From positions 29,490,001 through 29,554,000 of the forward strand of contig NC_059504.1 of assembly GCF_914767665.1 (NCBI RefSeq): a stretch of DNA of 64,000 nt. Direction: 5' to 3'. The notes under the pieces were generated by a model. It did no database searches and was not told the DNA's origin. It saw only the letters and a list, made by a program, of their open reading frames with translations. The first letter of the stretch is position 1. The number at the start of each line of letters is the position of its first letter. Below, one piece after another: positions 33,675 through 45,090 of the stretch. This DNA is from Harmonia axyridis. Taxonomy: Eukaryota; Arthropoda; Insecta; Coleoptera; Coccinellidae. A program made the position numbers and the translations under genes.

Positions 33675-36600
33675 ATGGCTATAAATTGGAACAGTGATTA
33701 TTATGTCGCTTTGGAGGGGAAAGACTTACAAGCCAATGCTATGGCTGTTGATTTAACTGGCACTTATGTTTTGCTTGCTGGGTAAAATTTATTTTCCAGA
33801 TATCTTTGTAGTACAAATAATATTACTCAATTAAAATGATTTATTTTATTTCTTGTTCATTTTCCAGGAGAAGATATATCGCCCTACATAATCTGGAGGA
33901 AGAATGTGAAATTGTCCAAAAATTCCCTCGGCATAGCAAATACGATGTGGGGGTTGCCGAATGGAATCCAACAATGCATCACAGAGATTTGTGTGTTATA
34001 TCTGTGAGATAATAATAAGTATTAGGAATGGTCATCTTGTAATGATTTCAAATTTTCAGAGTAACCAAAGACTTGAAGTTCTTACATGGAGATCTGAAGA
34101 ACTCACTCAATCCCACTGTCTCAAAGCACATACTAGAGTAGTGACGGATGTCAATTGGCATCAAATGGATCCTAATTTATTAGCAAGTTGCTCAGTAGAT
34201 ACATTCATTCATATATGGGATTTGAGAGATTCTAGAAGGCCTGCACTTTCTTTATCAGCTATTGCAGAAGCTTCTCAGGTTTGAAAATTGGCATAACTCA
34301 GTTGAACTAGAATAATTTATAGTGCTTAAATCTAAAATATCTAGAGATATCATTCTTAGGATTTTGATTTGAATCTTAGGTACGATGGAATAGGATTTCA
34401 GCCAATCTGTTAGCTACAGCTCATGAAGGCGATATCAAAATTTGGGATCAAAGAAAAGGGACGTCACCTGTACAATATGTGGCTGCCCATTTGTCCAAAA
34501 TACACGGGTTAGATTGGAGTAGAACTTCAGAGACTCAGTTCACTACTTGTAGTCAAGATAACACTGTTAAATTTTTTGACACAGCTAACCCTAGGAAAGC
34601 AGAATATGTTTTAACTACCAATGCACCAGTCTGGAGAGCAAGGTGATTGTTGCAAATTTTTTCATTGTATCATTCATACATAAATATCAGGTCGACAGAC
34701 TAAAGAACGTCCTATAATAAATAAGTCAAGTTACATTCTCTAGTGAAGTGATAAATTGAAACTACAGCAAAAGACGCTGCTTTAGTCAAAGAAATGCACC
34801 AAAGCTCCTGATTTCACTGATATCAGTGATTTTCTCATTTTGGTGTATTATTTTCAATAATAAAGCTTTGGAATCGTTTGAGAAAAAAAAATTTAACCCC
34901 TCATGAAATTTTCACAGTTCTTCACATTTTGTAATGTATAGAATCCAAAAACCAAATAAAAAATATCCATCCGCTGTTTAAAGCAGACATGAAATTTGAT
35001 ACAAAAATGGGTTATTATACTGCATTGATCCTCCTTGCTTAGAAAACATAATCCATGAATTTTTAAAGCAAAAAAAATCATGGAGACAAGTTTAAAACAA
35101 TTCATTTTTCAGAAAATTAACAACACAATCATGAAATTGAAAATATATATTATTAGAGGGCTGAAGGACCTTAGGTCGATGGCCATTTGTTTGTTTATGA
35201 ACAATAAAGTACTGTTACTACTACAACTATTATTAGAGATATGAATTTTAGAAATTTTCATTTGGAATCATTGACCCTGGTTCGAATCGCGCTGCTGGTT
35301 ATTCATTAAAATTTTCATATATTGATAATTTAATACTTTGAAAGTAGATATAATTAACTATTGTTATCATTATTAAAATTTTTGTTTTCCCAACAAAACA
35401 TTTATTCTACAAGACAGAGAGAAGTCCAAGACTTTCGATGTGAAAAAGCAGGATTATTTCTGCAATATCAAAATTTTGAACCTCCATTGTGATCATAATA
35501 ATCATTAATTCTCTTTGAAATATGCATTTTAGATACACTCCCTTTGGAAATGGTCTTATAACTGTTGTTGTGCCTCATATGAGAAGGGGAGAAAACAGCT
35601 TACTGCTTTGGAATACAGCAAATAGGGCAACTCCAATGCATACCTTTGTTGGACACAAAGATGTTGTTTTAGAATTCGCATGGAGGTATAAACGTCCTGG
35701 AGAATCATGCTTTGAACTGGTCACATGGTCAAAAGATCAAACCCTCCTTATATGGAAGATCGAGCCATTCCTTCAAAAACTATGTGGTTATGAGCCTGAA
35801 GTAGCCCAAGATGTTCTATCATATCATAATTCTAAAGAAAACACAGGAAAGGTATTGAAGAAAGTACCTCCTAAGGTCGAGCCATTACAGCAAGAGTTTT
35901 CACTAATCAATGTACACATTCCTAATTTAGATGTGAAAACAATGAATTTATCTGAACGCATTTGTGCTGTGAGAGCTACTGTGAGTAGATTCACAGTTAA
36001 TTTACAAATAAGCTTCCCTGCAGCTTATCCCCACGGTGTTCCTCCAGTTTTTGAGATAAAAGAAAATTCTCAAGTTACTGAAAACATAGCAACTCAGTTA
36101 CTTCAAACATTAAACCATCTGGCCCAACAAAGAGTTTCTAAAAATAGAACATGCTTAGAATCCTGTCTCAGACAAATGGTTACTACTTTTGAACAATTAG
36201 TAACTGATACAGAAGCAGACAGAATGTATGAGAACAGTTTTATTCATTCGGCCAATACCTTAGGAGGATTTATTGATGCCTACATACCATTTCCTAGAAC
36301 ATCTGGTGCTAAATTTTGTTCCGTTGATACCCTTGTGTGTTTTGGGAGATCTGGGCATAGTCGTAGATTGTCCACAAAGATGGATATTGCCACTCCAAGA
36401 GCACTTTCTGCCCTAGAAAATCTATTGGCTAAAAGATCCCCATATAATCTATCAGTTTCCAACTATTATTTTCAAAGGCCAAGAACCAGAACTAAGCATT
36501 ATTCAAAACCCACTAAGGCAGTTGTGCATATTTATGATAGTTCTGGATTGTTTCTTGTGCATAAACAATTAGCCGAAGAATATATTTTAGAAGGAGATGT

Positions 36601-39600
36601 TGGAACAGTGTGCAAGCATAATGCTGCTGCTGCAGCTCTTGTTGGCAGATGGGATCTAGTGCAAGCCTGGGCATTGGCAGAGCTTACTGCTTGTCCTGAC
36701 CAGGTTAGAGATAGTGAAATGTGGGTACAGCATCCATTCAATGTCCGACTCATGAAATCCTTGTAAGTATTATCAAATTCAAATACTATTGTCGATAACT
36801 TACCCGCAATTTGCCAATGAAACACTAAATACTTATAACTCATCCAAGTTTATTGTATCGTCTTCAAAGTAGGCCTCTTCCGAAATAATACTCTTACGCC
36901 AGTAAGAGTATATATATGAGGTAGCTCTAATATTGAAATAATTATTATTGATGATAATAATATTGTACTGTTTCTTCTTCTATAATTTTTTTATTATACA
37001 TGAGTATGTATACATATGGGGAAAGCAGTCCTGGATACCTGAAAGGTAACGGCCAAGGTCCTTAAGGAGGTTGTCAGGTTTATTCACGTCATTGACGACC
37101 TCCTTGGGTTTTCAATGGATGGGTAAGGTATAGAATAAAAGATCTACATGGTCGCAGTTCCCGGAAGGCTTACCAAGCCACAATGACCTCAGTTCAAATA
37201 ATAATAATAATGTAAACAGTGTGAAGAATGGTGTTCCAGGCAAAGATACAAAATTTGGCCCTTTTAAGCATACAAATTCTAAATTTTTATTTCAAGATGC
37301 AAGGTGTCAAAGTTATAACAAAAATCAGTTTTTATTATTCACCCAAAAACTAATTTTGATAAAAGTTAGTTTATTTGTCGTAATATGGAGAGAATGAACA
37401 TGGAAATAGTGACATGCAAATATTAGTCTTACTAATATCAATTTGATCAACCACAAGAACTAATAATTACCTCAAATAAGCATGTCAAATTTTATGAAAA
37501 TGGATCAAAAGGTTTCAGACTAAATGAAAATCTAAATTTTTCTTATAATTTTGCCACACTTTTTCTCAAAACCGAAACAAGTTAGACACAATCATGAAGG
37601 AAAAAATTCTTATGTATACCTGAAAAATGTTGAGCTTTGGAAGGTTTAACTCTGGATTTCCCTGTATATATATGTAGGATCCAGTTTATTGTTTCCCTGT
37701 AAATAATGGCGATGGTCAACCGGAACCTATTAGTTTCTTTTAATGTCGAGGGCATGACAGTTTCAATGGATTTACAGGGAACGTATTGTACATAATGTAA
37801 AAAGGATGTGCTATTCTTCGGGATGTCGAAGAATGTCATATGTCGATGGTAAAACTTAAGGGATTTATGGGGTTGGATTTATGGGGTTGGGAAAGGTTTC
37901 GGAACAAGACGATTATGCCACATGTGTTTCATGCTTTTTCTCAGGCCCTAGTTCTTCTAGAATATTCCAGGAATCCGGAAGATCTTTGGGGGCGGTACGG
38001 CAAAAATCTTATTGGACTAGGGGGATGGTACCTTCCCCTAAGGGTGTGGTCAAACCGAGACAGGGTAGTTCCAATCGACAGAGAGCACAGTTAAGATTAA
38101 GCCGAAGACGGAAACAGTTCAGATTAAACCAAAGACGTGTACAGACGGTACAGTTTAACTCAAGTCGAAGACGAGACAAGTTCGGTCGGTCAACTTAAGA
38201 CGTACGACGTAAAGACGGTTCGCGGACTAGATTAAGACGAGTCGCGAACAAGTTAAAGACGAGACGACCGAAATCTTGAAGTACGACGAAGACGTTTCGA
38301 GTTATCAATTAAACGTGTTAAAGACGAAATTCAGTACCGTAGTGGGAAACTTGTAATTAAGACGTAATTAAGATCTTCCCAATACCGAGTTTGTACTGTA
38401 TAATTGTGGCTTTGTAAATAGATGTAAATAATTGAAAAGAGTTTAATTATTACAAACCCAACAAAGTCACGAAGAAAAAGACGAAAGGCCAGGTAATCGA
38501 ATCATACCTCTAGACGATCGATTAACCAAGCCTACATTTTGGGGGCTCAACCGGGATCGAAGTAGATTTTCAAGGAGAAAATCAACCGGGATCTGTGGAG
38601 TATTTTCAAGGAGAAAATCGTCCGGGATCAAAGTGAAAAGCCTACACTAAGGAGAAAATCGTCCAGGATCTGAGAAGAATTTCCGAATATTCGACGTAGA
38701 CGAGAATATTCTACAAAAGAAGGAAGATCAACCGAGAGACGAGGAGAAGACCATCTAGGAAGTGTGTGAAGTGATAAAAGGTCATTTTTGTGTAACAGTG
38801 TGAATAAAGGATTACGTTCAACAAGACGAGGAATTGTACAAGGTAGAAATTCATAAGCTGTTGGTTCTGCAATTCCATTTGACTTAATTTGATTATTCAC
38901 TGTTTTTTGACTTTTATTCACTTGAGAATTTTTTCCTGTATCTGTTTTTCTCTGGTATATTTTAATCAGGATTGAAGACGAATATTTTGATCTCCGATTC
39001 TCAAATCTGACGATTTATTTTCTGTAGATTTAGTGTGTTGATTTTGCTTTTTGTTCTTATTCCCATTTATTTTTATGTGTGTCCATTTTATTTTGTGTTA
39101 CTGTTGCTTTTATTTGTGAGCGGTTACTGAATTTCTGTCAACGGGTAAAGTAAGACGATTCAATTTAATTTCATTCCGTTTCGACGTAGATACCTAAATT
39201 GAAAATGTTCTCGTTAGGCGAAATAAAACATATTGAAGACGGTATTTCGAAAGCCAAAGTTCCGGCTATTAGAGCACTGCACATAGCTTATTTCGGGACC
39301 GAAGGTGACAAATACAAAAGACGTAGGGCAATACGAAACTTTGACGGATTTGATTGGGACAAAGACGATAACGAACATCAAGACAAAATACAAGACGTTG
39401 AACAAAAATTGACGGAGACTGATTTAGAGGCGGTATGCCAAATTTTGAATTTACCATACGAGGGTTCTACGGAAGAGATCGCCAAAAGGGTGTGCGATTT
39501 CTTGTGTGGTCCCCTTTTAGAGAAAGACGAAGACGATGACGACGAAAATGACGATGATTTAGTTAGCTCTGTTTCGGTATCGGTGTCGAAAATGAAGCTC

Positions 39601-42600
39601 GAAGAGGAAAACCGTAATTGTCGAAGTAGTTTCTCTTTGACGTTTAGGGATGTCGAAGATTCAATTCGACAATTCACGGGGGCCGATAATTATCCGGTCG
39701 GGAGGTGGATTGAGGATTTTGAGGAAATGGCTGCGATGACGGGTTGGTCAGATCTTCAAAAATTGATATTCGCGAAAAAGTCTCTGTCGGGTTTAGCGAG
39801 ATTGTTTATTCAATCTCAAAAGGGGATAAAGACGTGGGCATCTTTAAAAGAGCGGCTATGCGAGGAATTTGAAGTCCGTGTGAGTTCGGCGCAAATTCAC
39901 AAACTCCTGGCTAGCAGGAGGAAGAAATCTAGTGAGAGTGTACAAGAGTACATTCTCGCTATGAGGGAGATCGGCAGTAGAGCCAATATCGAAGAAGAAG
40001 CGGTGATACAATACATTATAGACGGTATTGCGGACATTTCCGCAAATAAAATAGTATTGTATGGCTCGAAAAATTTTGGTGATTTCAAGCAGAAGGCCAA
40101 AATTTATGAGGAAATCACCAAAAGGGGGGATTCTCACTTCCAAAGAAAGGATGTGAGATCAAACGGTTATGAAAAGCGGACGGAGACGAAAGAGAAAAAT
40201 TTGACTAAAGACGCGAAAAACGGTGCGCAAGCAAGCAGCGAATCTTGCTTTAGTTGCGGTAGAAGAGGGCATAAGTCGAGGGAATGTCCAGATAAAAGCA
40301 AAGGAACAAAATGCTTCCGATGCAATAAGCATGGACATATTGCCGCGAGTTGCAGAGAAAAGGTTGAAACCACGGAAGTGGCCGTGGTAGAATCAGTTCC
40401 CAAAAATGCGATCAGACTTGTTTTTGGGGCGGTTGCGGTTGAGGCTCTCTTTGATACCGGTAGCGAGATTAGCATTATTCGCGAGGATATTTATAATTCA
40501 TACCTGCGTCACTTACCGTTAGAGAAAGACGTCACCATCATTAGAGGTTTGGGTCATTTCAAGGTGAATACGATGGGTTCTTTGAAATTAGACGTGAAGA
40601 TAGATGGACAATTGTTCAACCTTAAATTTCATATTATCCCTAAAGGATCGTTGGGATTCCAAGCGATCCTTGGTACTAATATTTTGAAACAGGCTACTGT
40701 TTTAATTGGGGAAGAAGGGATTAGCGTGAGATCAAAGGAACAAGCGGTTGCGAACAGTTGGTTGATGCATATCGCCATCGACGACGACGAAGATAGAATT
40801 CATGTAGAACGCATCGATAGTAAACCTTGTAAAGGTAAAGACGGTAAACTGACCCAGAATTATAAAGCCAATCAGACGAAAGACGTGAAGTTAAAGATTA
40901 AGAAGGAACGCATAAACCAGGTAAAGATTACGACCGATGTCCCCAGAAGTAATAGTCAGGGGGAAAGGGTTAAAATGCGTGAAAAGGAAAATCGGTCAGT
41001 GGTCGAAGCGTTCGAAAATGACATGACGAAAGACGATAAAGGGCAAAAACGAAGTAAATGCGCCGATCAGGTACCTAAGGTACAAAGGGATGGCAAACGA
41101 AGACACGATCGACGGAGAAAGAAAGTCGAGACGTCCACGGTAGGAGACCTGGTAGCGATAAGGCAAACTCAATTCGGCGCGGGTCAGAAGCGTAAACGAA
41201 AGTTTTTAGGCCCATATGAGGTATCCCGATCGAAGGGAAAGGAGAGGTACGAAGTGACAAAAGTCGGGGTTCATGAAGGTCCTATGAGGACATCTACATG
41301 TGCGGAATTCATGAAACCGTGGATACCTCACGAAGACGAGGACGATGATGAGTTCGGGTCGAACTCTAATTTTTAGGGGGGTCGAATGTAGGATCCAGTT
41401 TATTGTTTCCCTGTAAATAATGGCGATGGTCAACCGGAACCTATTAGTTTCTTTTAATGTCGAGGGCATGACAGTTTCAATGGATTTACAGGGAACGTAT
41501 TGTACATAATGTAAAAAGGATGTGCTATTCTTCGGGATGTCGAAGAATGTCATATGTCGATGGTAAAACTTAAGGGATTTATGGGGTTGGATTTATGGGG
41601 TTGGGAAAGGTTTCGGAACAAGACGATTATGCCACATGTGTTTCATGCTTTTTCTCAGGCCCTAGTTCTTCTAGAATATTCCAGGAATCCGGAAGATCTT
41701 TGGGGGCGGTACGGCAAAAATCTTATTGGACTAGGGGGATGGTACCTTCCCCTAAGGGTGTGGTCAAACCGAGACAGGGTAGTTCCAATCGACAGAGAGC
41801 ACAGTTAAGATTAAGCCGAAGACGGAAACAGTTCAGATTAAACCAAAGACGTGTACAGACGGTACAGTTTAACTCAAGTCGAAGACGAGACAAGTTCGGT
41901 CGGTCAACTTAAGACGTACGACGTAAAGACGGTTCGCGGACTAGATTAAGACGAGTCGCGAACAAGTTAAAGACGAGACGACCGAAATCTTGAAGTACGA
42001 CGAAGACGTTTCGAGTTATCAATTAAACGTGTTAAAGACGAAATTCAGTACCGTAGTGGGAAACTTGTAATTAAGACGTAATTAAGATCTTCCCAATACC
42101 GAGTTTGTACTGTATAATTGTGGCTTTGTAAATAGATGTAAATAATTGAAAAGAGTTTAATTATTACAAACCCAACAAAGTCACGAAGAAAAAGACGAAA
42201 GGCCAGGTAATCGAATCATACCTCTAGACGATCGATTAACCAAGCCTACATATATATATATTATTTTCATTGAAATTACAAGATAAGTTTCTGCCAAGTA
42301 AAAATGGAGATAATCAAATATGAAAAAACATTTACTTATTCCAATAATAGAAGAATTGAGAGATGATCTGCCTAATAAAATTTGATTCCAGAATATCTCA
42401 TTATGCAACTTTGAACGATGTCCAAATGGCTGCGATGCTTTGTTGCATTTATGGAAAAGAGCAAGAAAGAGCAAAAAAAATTCTGAAAAATAAGGAAAAA
42501 TTAGCTAAAGTAAGGATCGTTACAAATCATTAGGAAAAACACTATCTAATTCGAATTATGTAGATCGTTAAGTATTGGAAATTTAATATTCACTTCAATT

Positions 42601-44288
42601 CATCTATCAGCATTCATATGAAATAACAAAAATTAAAATTTCTTTGATCAACAAACCAAAACTGAATAATTCTATTCCGTTTTTTTTTTCTAATAAATGT
42701 AGTGAAAAATGTTCTTCATAAACTTTCTTAAACAAATCACATAATAATGTATGTTTTTTCTTCTGCTTATCATCTACTTAAATAATGAGTTTTTAACTAA
42801 TATTATCAACATATACTATAATAATAGCTAAGAACGAGTTATTCAAAAATAAATTGACTACTGATAAAAAAAAGATAAACACTCATACATAAAAATCCTA
42901 TTTAGTTTACTCTTGGTACACTTGTTGAGTCTCATACTTCTCTTACTCAGTAAATAATTGGAATTTGATGCTTCCAGTAGAAAGCCCTGATTCAGTAGTG
43001 TATTGAAGACCCGCCATTCCTTAGGTAGTTCTATGAGGGAGTCGATATCTTCTTGGGGTATCCTATTCCACCCAAATTTCGATCTAAGATGGATATATGG
43101 ATATATTTTCTCTGGTATCATGAAATCTGACGTTACCTTGTTTCAACGTAGTATTCTCACTTGTTCGTGAAAATATATCACAAACTATTACAATTAGATA
43201 AACATATGGGTGTTCACCTTTTTTGTCATTCAGTATACATACTTGTGAATGTATCTTAATTTCATAGTAGTTCCAAGATTTTAATTTTTAACAAATAAAA
43301 CACAATGTCATGAATTATTTTTAGAGTTGCATATACCTATATATTGGATTTAATGAAGAATATTCTATTTTTTGAATGACTTGTTTCCGAGTACCTTCTT
43401 CAGTGGTAATATTTATATATCTAATCCATTTCCATGTTCTAACTCTTTTACAGTCCCAGGCTCATTTTAAACTTGTACCATCTACGTTTTCTTCTTCCAA
43501 ACATAGCAAACATATTTTACATAAGGTGGGCCTATTTATTATCTGAATTAATTTGTTACAGTACTATGCTTTTAATATAACGATTACACTTTGTTGCTAC
43601 AATCTGAGTGCTTAAATTATTTTATTTGGTTTAATGTCCATTTTCTTGACAAAACCTAATCAAATCAGATACATAAGCTTTCAACATTAGTACTCAGATT
43701 TCCAATTTCCATCAAGCAAAATTCATTGTGATGCCATTGTATTTACTAATTAATATGTAGCGTTGTATTTTTCAGTCATGTGTTTCGCCATACCATACAA
43801 TACCACCAGCAGACGTTCTAGCAGAAGGTTGGGTATTTCCGTCTCTAGAAACAATGAGATCGTCATCATCTTTAGATTGTTTATGGTTAGATAACCCTGA
43901 GAAAAAAGAAAAAAGCTCCACCATATCTAATTATGAGTATTATAAACTAGCATATGCGGAAATACTTCACAGATGGGGATTATTATATAACCGAGCAGAA
44001 GTACTCACATATTTAAGTACACCTCAAGAACAGCACAAAGGTGTTGAGTTCCTCTCTGAGTGTAAATCATGTTCCAAACCATCTCGCTCTTCAAGCTGTA
44101 GTAGTTGTCGAAAACTTACCTTGAACTGCATAATTTGCCACCTGTCAGTAAGAGGCTCTGCTAACTGTTGCATTGTTTGCGGTCATGGTGGTCATACAAT
44201 ACATCTTATGAAATGGTTCAATGAAAATGACGTATGTCCCTCTGGTTGTGGGTGTAAATGTACTTATGAGACCGCAACTATGTTTTGA
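33675..44288 (+). CDS. Wdr59: WD repeat-containing protein 59, GATOR2 subunit
   Basis: GATOR2 relieves GATOR1 inhibition of Rag GTPases and so activates TORC1 at the lysosome. Exons: 33675-33781, 33868-34003, 34060-34278, 34380-34642, 35533-36762, 42392-42509 and 43776-44288, all GT-AG and in phase, 861 aa. The N-terminal WD40 propeller (about 1-320) shows TRVVTDVNWHQMDPN, SVDTFIHIWDLRDSRRP, HEGDIKIWDQRKG, AAHLSKIHGLDW, SQDNTVKFFD and TFVGHKDVVLEFAW. An RWD domain runs about 362-470 (INVHIPNLDV, ISFPAAYPHGVPP), then a helical region, and a C-terminal zinc/RING-like domain from about 787 (CKSC, CSSC, CIICHLSVRG, CIVCGHGGHTIHLMKWF, CPSGCGCKC). Motif order matches animal WDR59. Length is somewhat under the human protein (about 970 aa). 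Intron 5-6 (36763-42391) holds an LTR retrotransposon. Confidence 0.96.
34643..35532 (+). other. Wdr59 intron 4; possible old repeat
   Basis: 890 bp, AT-rich. Around 35160-35290 a stretch with CTACTACAACTATTATTAG and a B-box-like GGTTCGAATCGC resembles the tail of a short interspersed element, but no A box or repeated copy was found. Nothing else was recognised. Confidence 0.35.
37030..37212 (+). mobile_element. LINE 3'-end fragment (same family as 13530-14410)
   Basis: Shares the 3' terminal region of the I/R1-like LINE at 13.5-14.4 kb: GTCCTGGATACC, the motif TTGACGACCTCCTTGGGTTT, GGTCGCAGTTCCCGGAAGGC and an AATAATAATAAT tail. It is strongly 5'-truncated (about 180 bp), as is usual for LINE insertions. 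It lies in a Wdr59 intron in sense orientation. Confidence 0.75.
37213..37672. other. Wdr59 intron, nothing recognised
   Basis: AT-rich intron between the LINE fragment and the LTR element. No coding or repeat content was recognised. The last bases before the LTR are TATATATA. Confidence 0.5.
37673..38536 (+). repeat. 5' LTR, 864 bp
   Basis: Starts TGTAGGATCC and ends AAGCCTACA. The second half is unusually rich in AAGACG/GACG words. It appears identical to 41387-42250. Confidence 0.95.
38540..38557 (+). other. Primer-binding site, proline-tRNA-like
   Basis: TGGGGGCTCAACCGGGAT begins three bases after the LTR. As I recall the classical proline-tRNA primer site of gammaretroviruses, 16 of 18 positions agree (the two differences are in the middle). 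Related CCGGGATC-type strings recur at about 38583, 38619 and 38660. Confidence 0.7.
39205..41376 (+). CDS. Gag-protease fused to integrase tail (723 aa)
   Basis: One uninterrupted frame from ATG 39205 to TAG 41376. Order: a SAP-like N-terminus (TETDLEAVCQILNLPYEG), an acidic run (EKDEDDDDENDDD), a retrotransposon Gag/capsid domain at about 150-320 (YPVGRWIEDFEEMAAMTGW, WASLKERLCEEF), two CCHC knuckles (CFSCGRRGHKSREC and CFRCNKHGHIAASC), a retropepsin domain with ALFDTGSEISII and ILGTNIL, and a charged linker. It ends with the C-terminal module of a Ty3-type integrase (VGDLVAIRQTQFG, KFLGPYEV: the GPY/F motif; GPMRTSTCAEFMKPW). The polymerase, RNase H and integrase catalytic core are missing, yet the frame stays open across the junction. 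Autonomous relatives encode the missing domains between protease and the GPY/F tail. ATG 39205 is preferred over the TTG two codons upstream. Confidence 0.92.
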   Translation: MFSLGEIKHIEDGISKAKVPAIRALHIAYFGTEGDKYKRRRAIRNFDGFDWDKDDNEHQDKIQDVEQKLTETDLEAVCQILNLPYEGSTEEIAKRVCDFLCGPLLEKDEDDDDENDDDLVSSVSVSVSKMKLEEENRNCRSSFSLTFRDVEDSIRQFTGADNYPVGRWIEDFEEMAAMTGWSDLQKLIFAKKSLSGLARLFIQSQKGIKTWASLKERLCEEFEVRVSSAQIHKLLASRRKKSSESVQEYILAMREIGSRANIEEEAVIQYIIDGIADISANKIVLYGSKNFGDFKQKAKIYEEITKRGDSHFQRKDVRSNGYEKRTETKEKNLTKDAKNGAQASSESCFSCGRRGHKSRECPDKSKGTKCFRCNKHGHIAASCREKVETTEVAVVESVPKNAIRLVFGAVAVEALFDTGSEISIIREDIYNSYLRHLPLEKDVTIIRGLGHFKVNTMGSLKLDVKIDGQLFNLKFHIIPKGSLGFQAILGTNILKQATVLIGEEGISVRSKEQAVANSWLMHIAIDDDEDRIHVERIDSKPCKGKDGKLTQNYKANQTKDVKLKIKKERINQVKITTDVPRSNSQGERVKMREKENRSVVEAFENDMTKDDKGQKRSKCADQVPKVQRDGKRRHDRRRKKVETSTVGDLVAIRQTQFGAGQKRKRKFLGPYEVSRSKGKERYEVTKVGVHEGPMRTSTCAEFMKPWIPHEDEDDDEFGSNSNF
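41387..42250 (+). repeat. 3' LTR, 864 bp
   Basis: Same length and, by eye, the same sequence as the 5' LTR at 37673-38536. It is followed by TATATATATATT. Confidence 0.95.
42510..43775 (+). other. Wdr59 intron 6; unidentified open stretch on -
   Basis: A 1266-bp AT-rich intron. On -, 43121-42858 is open for 87 codons (contains RSKFGWNRIPQEDIDSLIEL, less AT-biased than its surroundings). I recognise no domain; it may be a fragment of an old repeat. Confidence 0.3.
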
Positions 44289-45090
44289 ATTTTTGAACAT
44301 TTTGAATTTAAACATGGCTAACTTGTGATATGTGTGTGTATTGAAGATTATAATTTTTTTATTCTATTATCATTGATATTAAACGTGATATTACAAAATA
44401 CTAATTAGTTTATTATTTCCAAAACTAAATTTTTCAAATGAAAAACTTTCAGCTTGGTTTTTAGATAGTGTTTAACCTTAATATGAAAAATGCTCTATAA
44501 GAACTAATTGCATTGAATTAGTACAAAAATGCTCAACATTGATCTTCCAAACTCTAGATCTTAGCATTTCAATACCAAACATTAAAAAAAAATTAGCTCT
44601 ATACAGGCTGTTTCTAAGTTGGTAGTAAAAAACGAAAATGGGAGATTCCCTGCATAATTTTAAGACAAAAAAAAGGCTTAAAAACTGAACCTGCAAAAGC
44701 TTTGTTTTGAAAACAGGATGTTTCTTGTAGTCCTACTATATTGTGATGATTAGACTAGTTTATCGAATCGTTATGCTAAATATCGGGGAAAAAAGCATCA
44801 AAATTAATAATTAACCTTTTCACCTCAGCTCTTTTACTGGATTCTTATGGTCATTTGTATTTTTCTGAGGATTTCGAGAATTGTTTGAAATTTGTTTTTT
44901 CGAAATCGGTATGACAAAATAACTACAAAAAGTTTATTACTAGATCAAATTTCTTTTTAAATTTTCTGAAACTACCAGTAGTGCAACAAAAAAGGTTTTG
45001 GAGAAAAAAGCGAACACTGTACCAGAAAAATTATGACCCTGCAGATTTTCAATTTAAATTATCATACCCTATGATATGAACTCTAAATTG
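44289..45090. other. Wdr59 3' region, nothing else recognised
   Basis: Should hold the Wdr59 3' UTR. From about 44605 (ACAGGCTGTTTCTAAGTTGG) the sequence resembles the start of an insect TIR element, but no matching second end was found. Confidence 0.35.

Larger units (their letters stand above)
37673..42250 (+). mobile_element. Non-autonomous Ty3/gypsy-type LTR retrotransposon
   Basis: A 4578-bp element: 5' LTR 37673-38536, internal 38537-41386, 3' LTR 41387-42250. The LTRs are both 864 bp, begin TGTAGG, end CCTACA, and read the same throughout when compared by eye. The target duplication is TATA or longer; it cannot be fixed because both flanks are TA repeats. A primer-binding site TGGGGGCTCAACCGGGAT starts at 38540, and a purine run (AGGGGGG) precedes the 3' LTR. 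The single internal frame encodes Gag and protease and then only the integrase tail; reverse transcriptase, RNase H and the integrase core are absent. It therefore needs a related autonomous element to move. Sense orientation in a Wdr59 intron. Confidence 0.95.

Noticed and set aside
35278..35292. B-box-like GGTTCGAATC suggesting a tRNA gene or SINE
   Set aside because: No A box, no cloverleaf and no second copy were found; the string alone is not sufficient.
37840..38198. 84- and 105-codon frames within the LTRs (repeated at 41554-41912)
   Set aside because: They are overlapping frames in non-coding LTR sequence with no homology I recognise; their duplication simply reflects the two LTRs.
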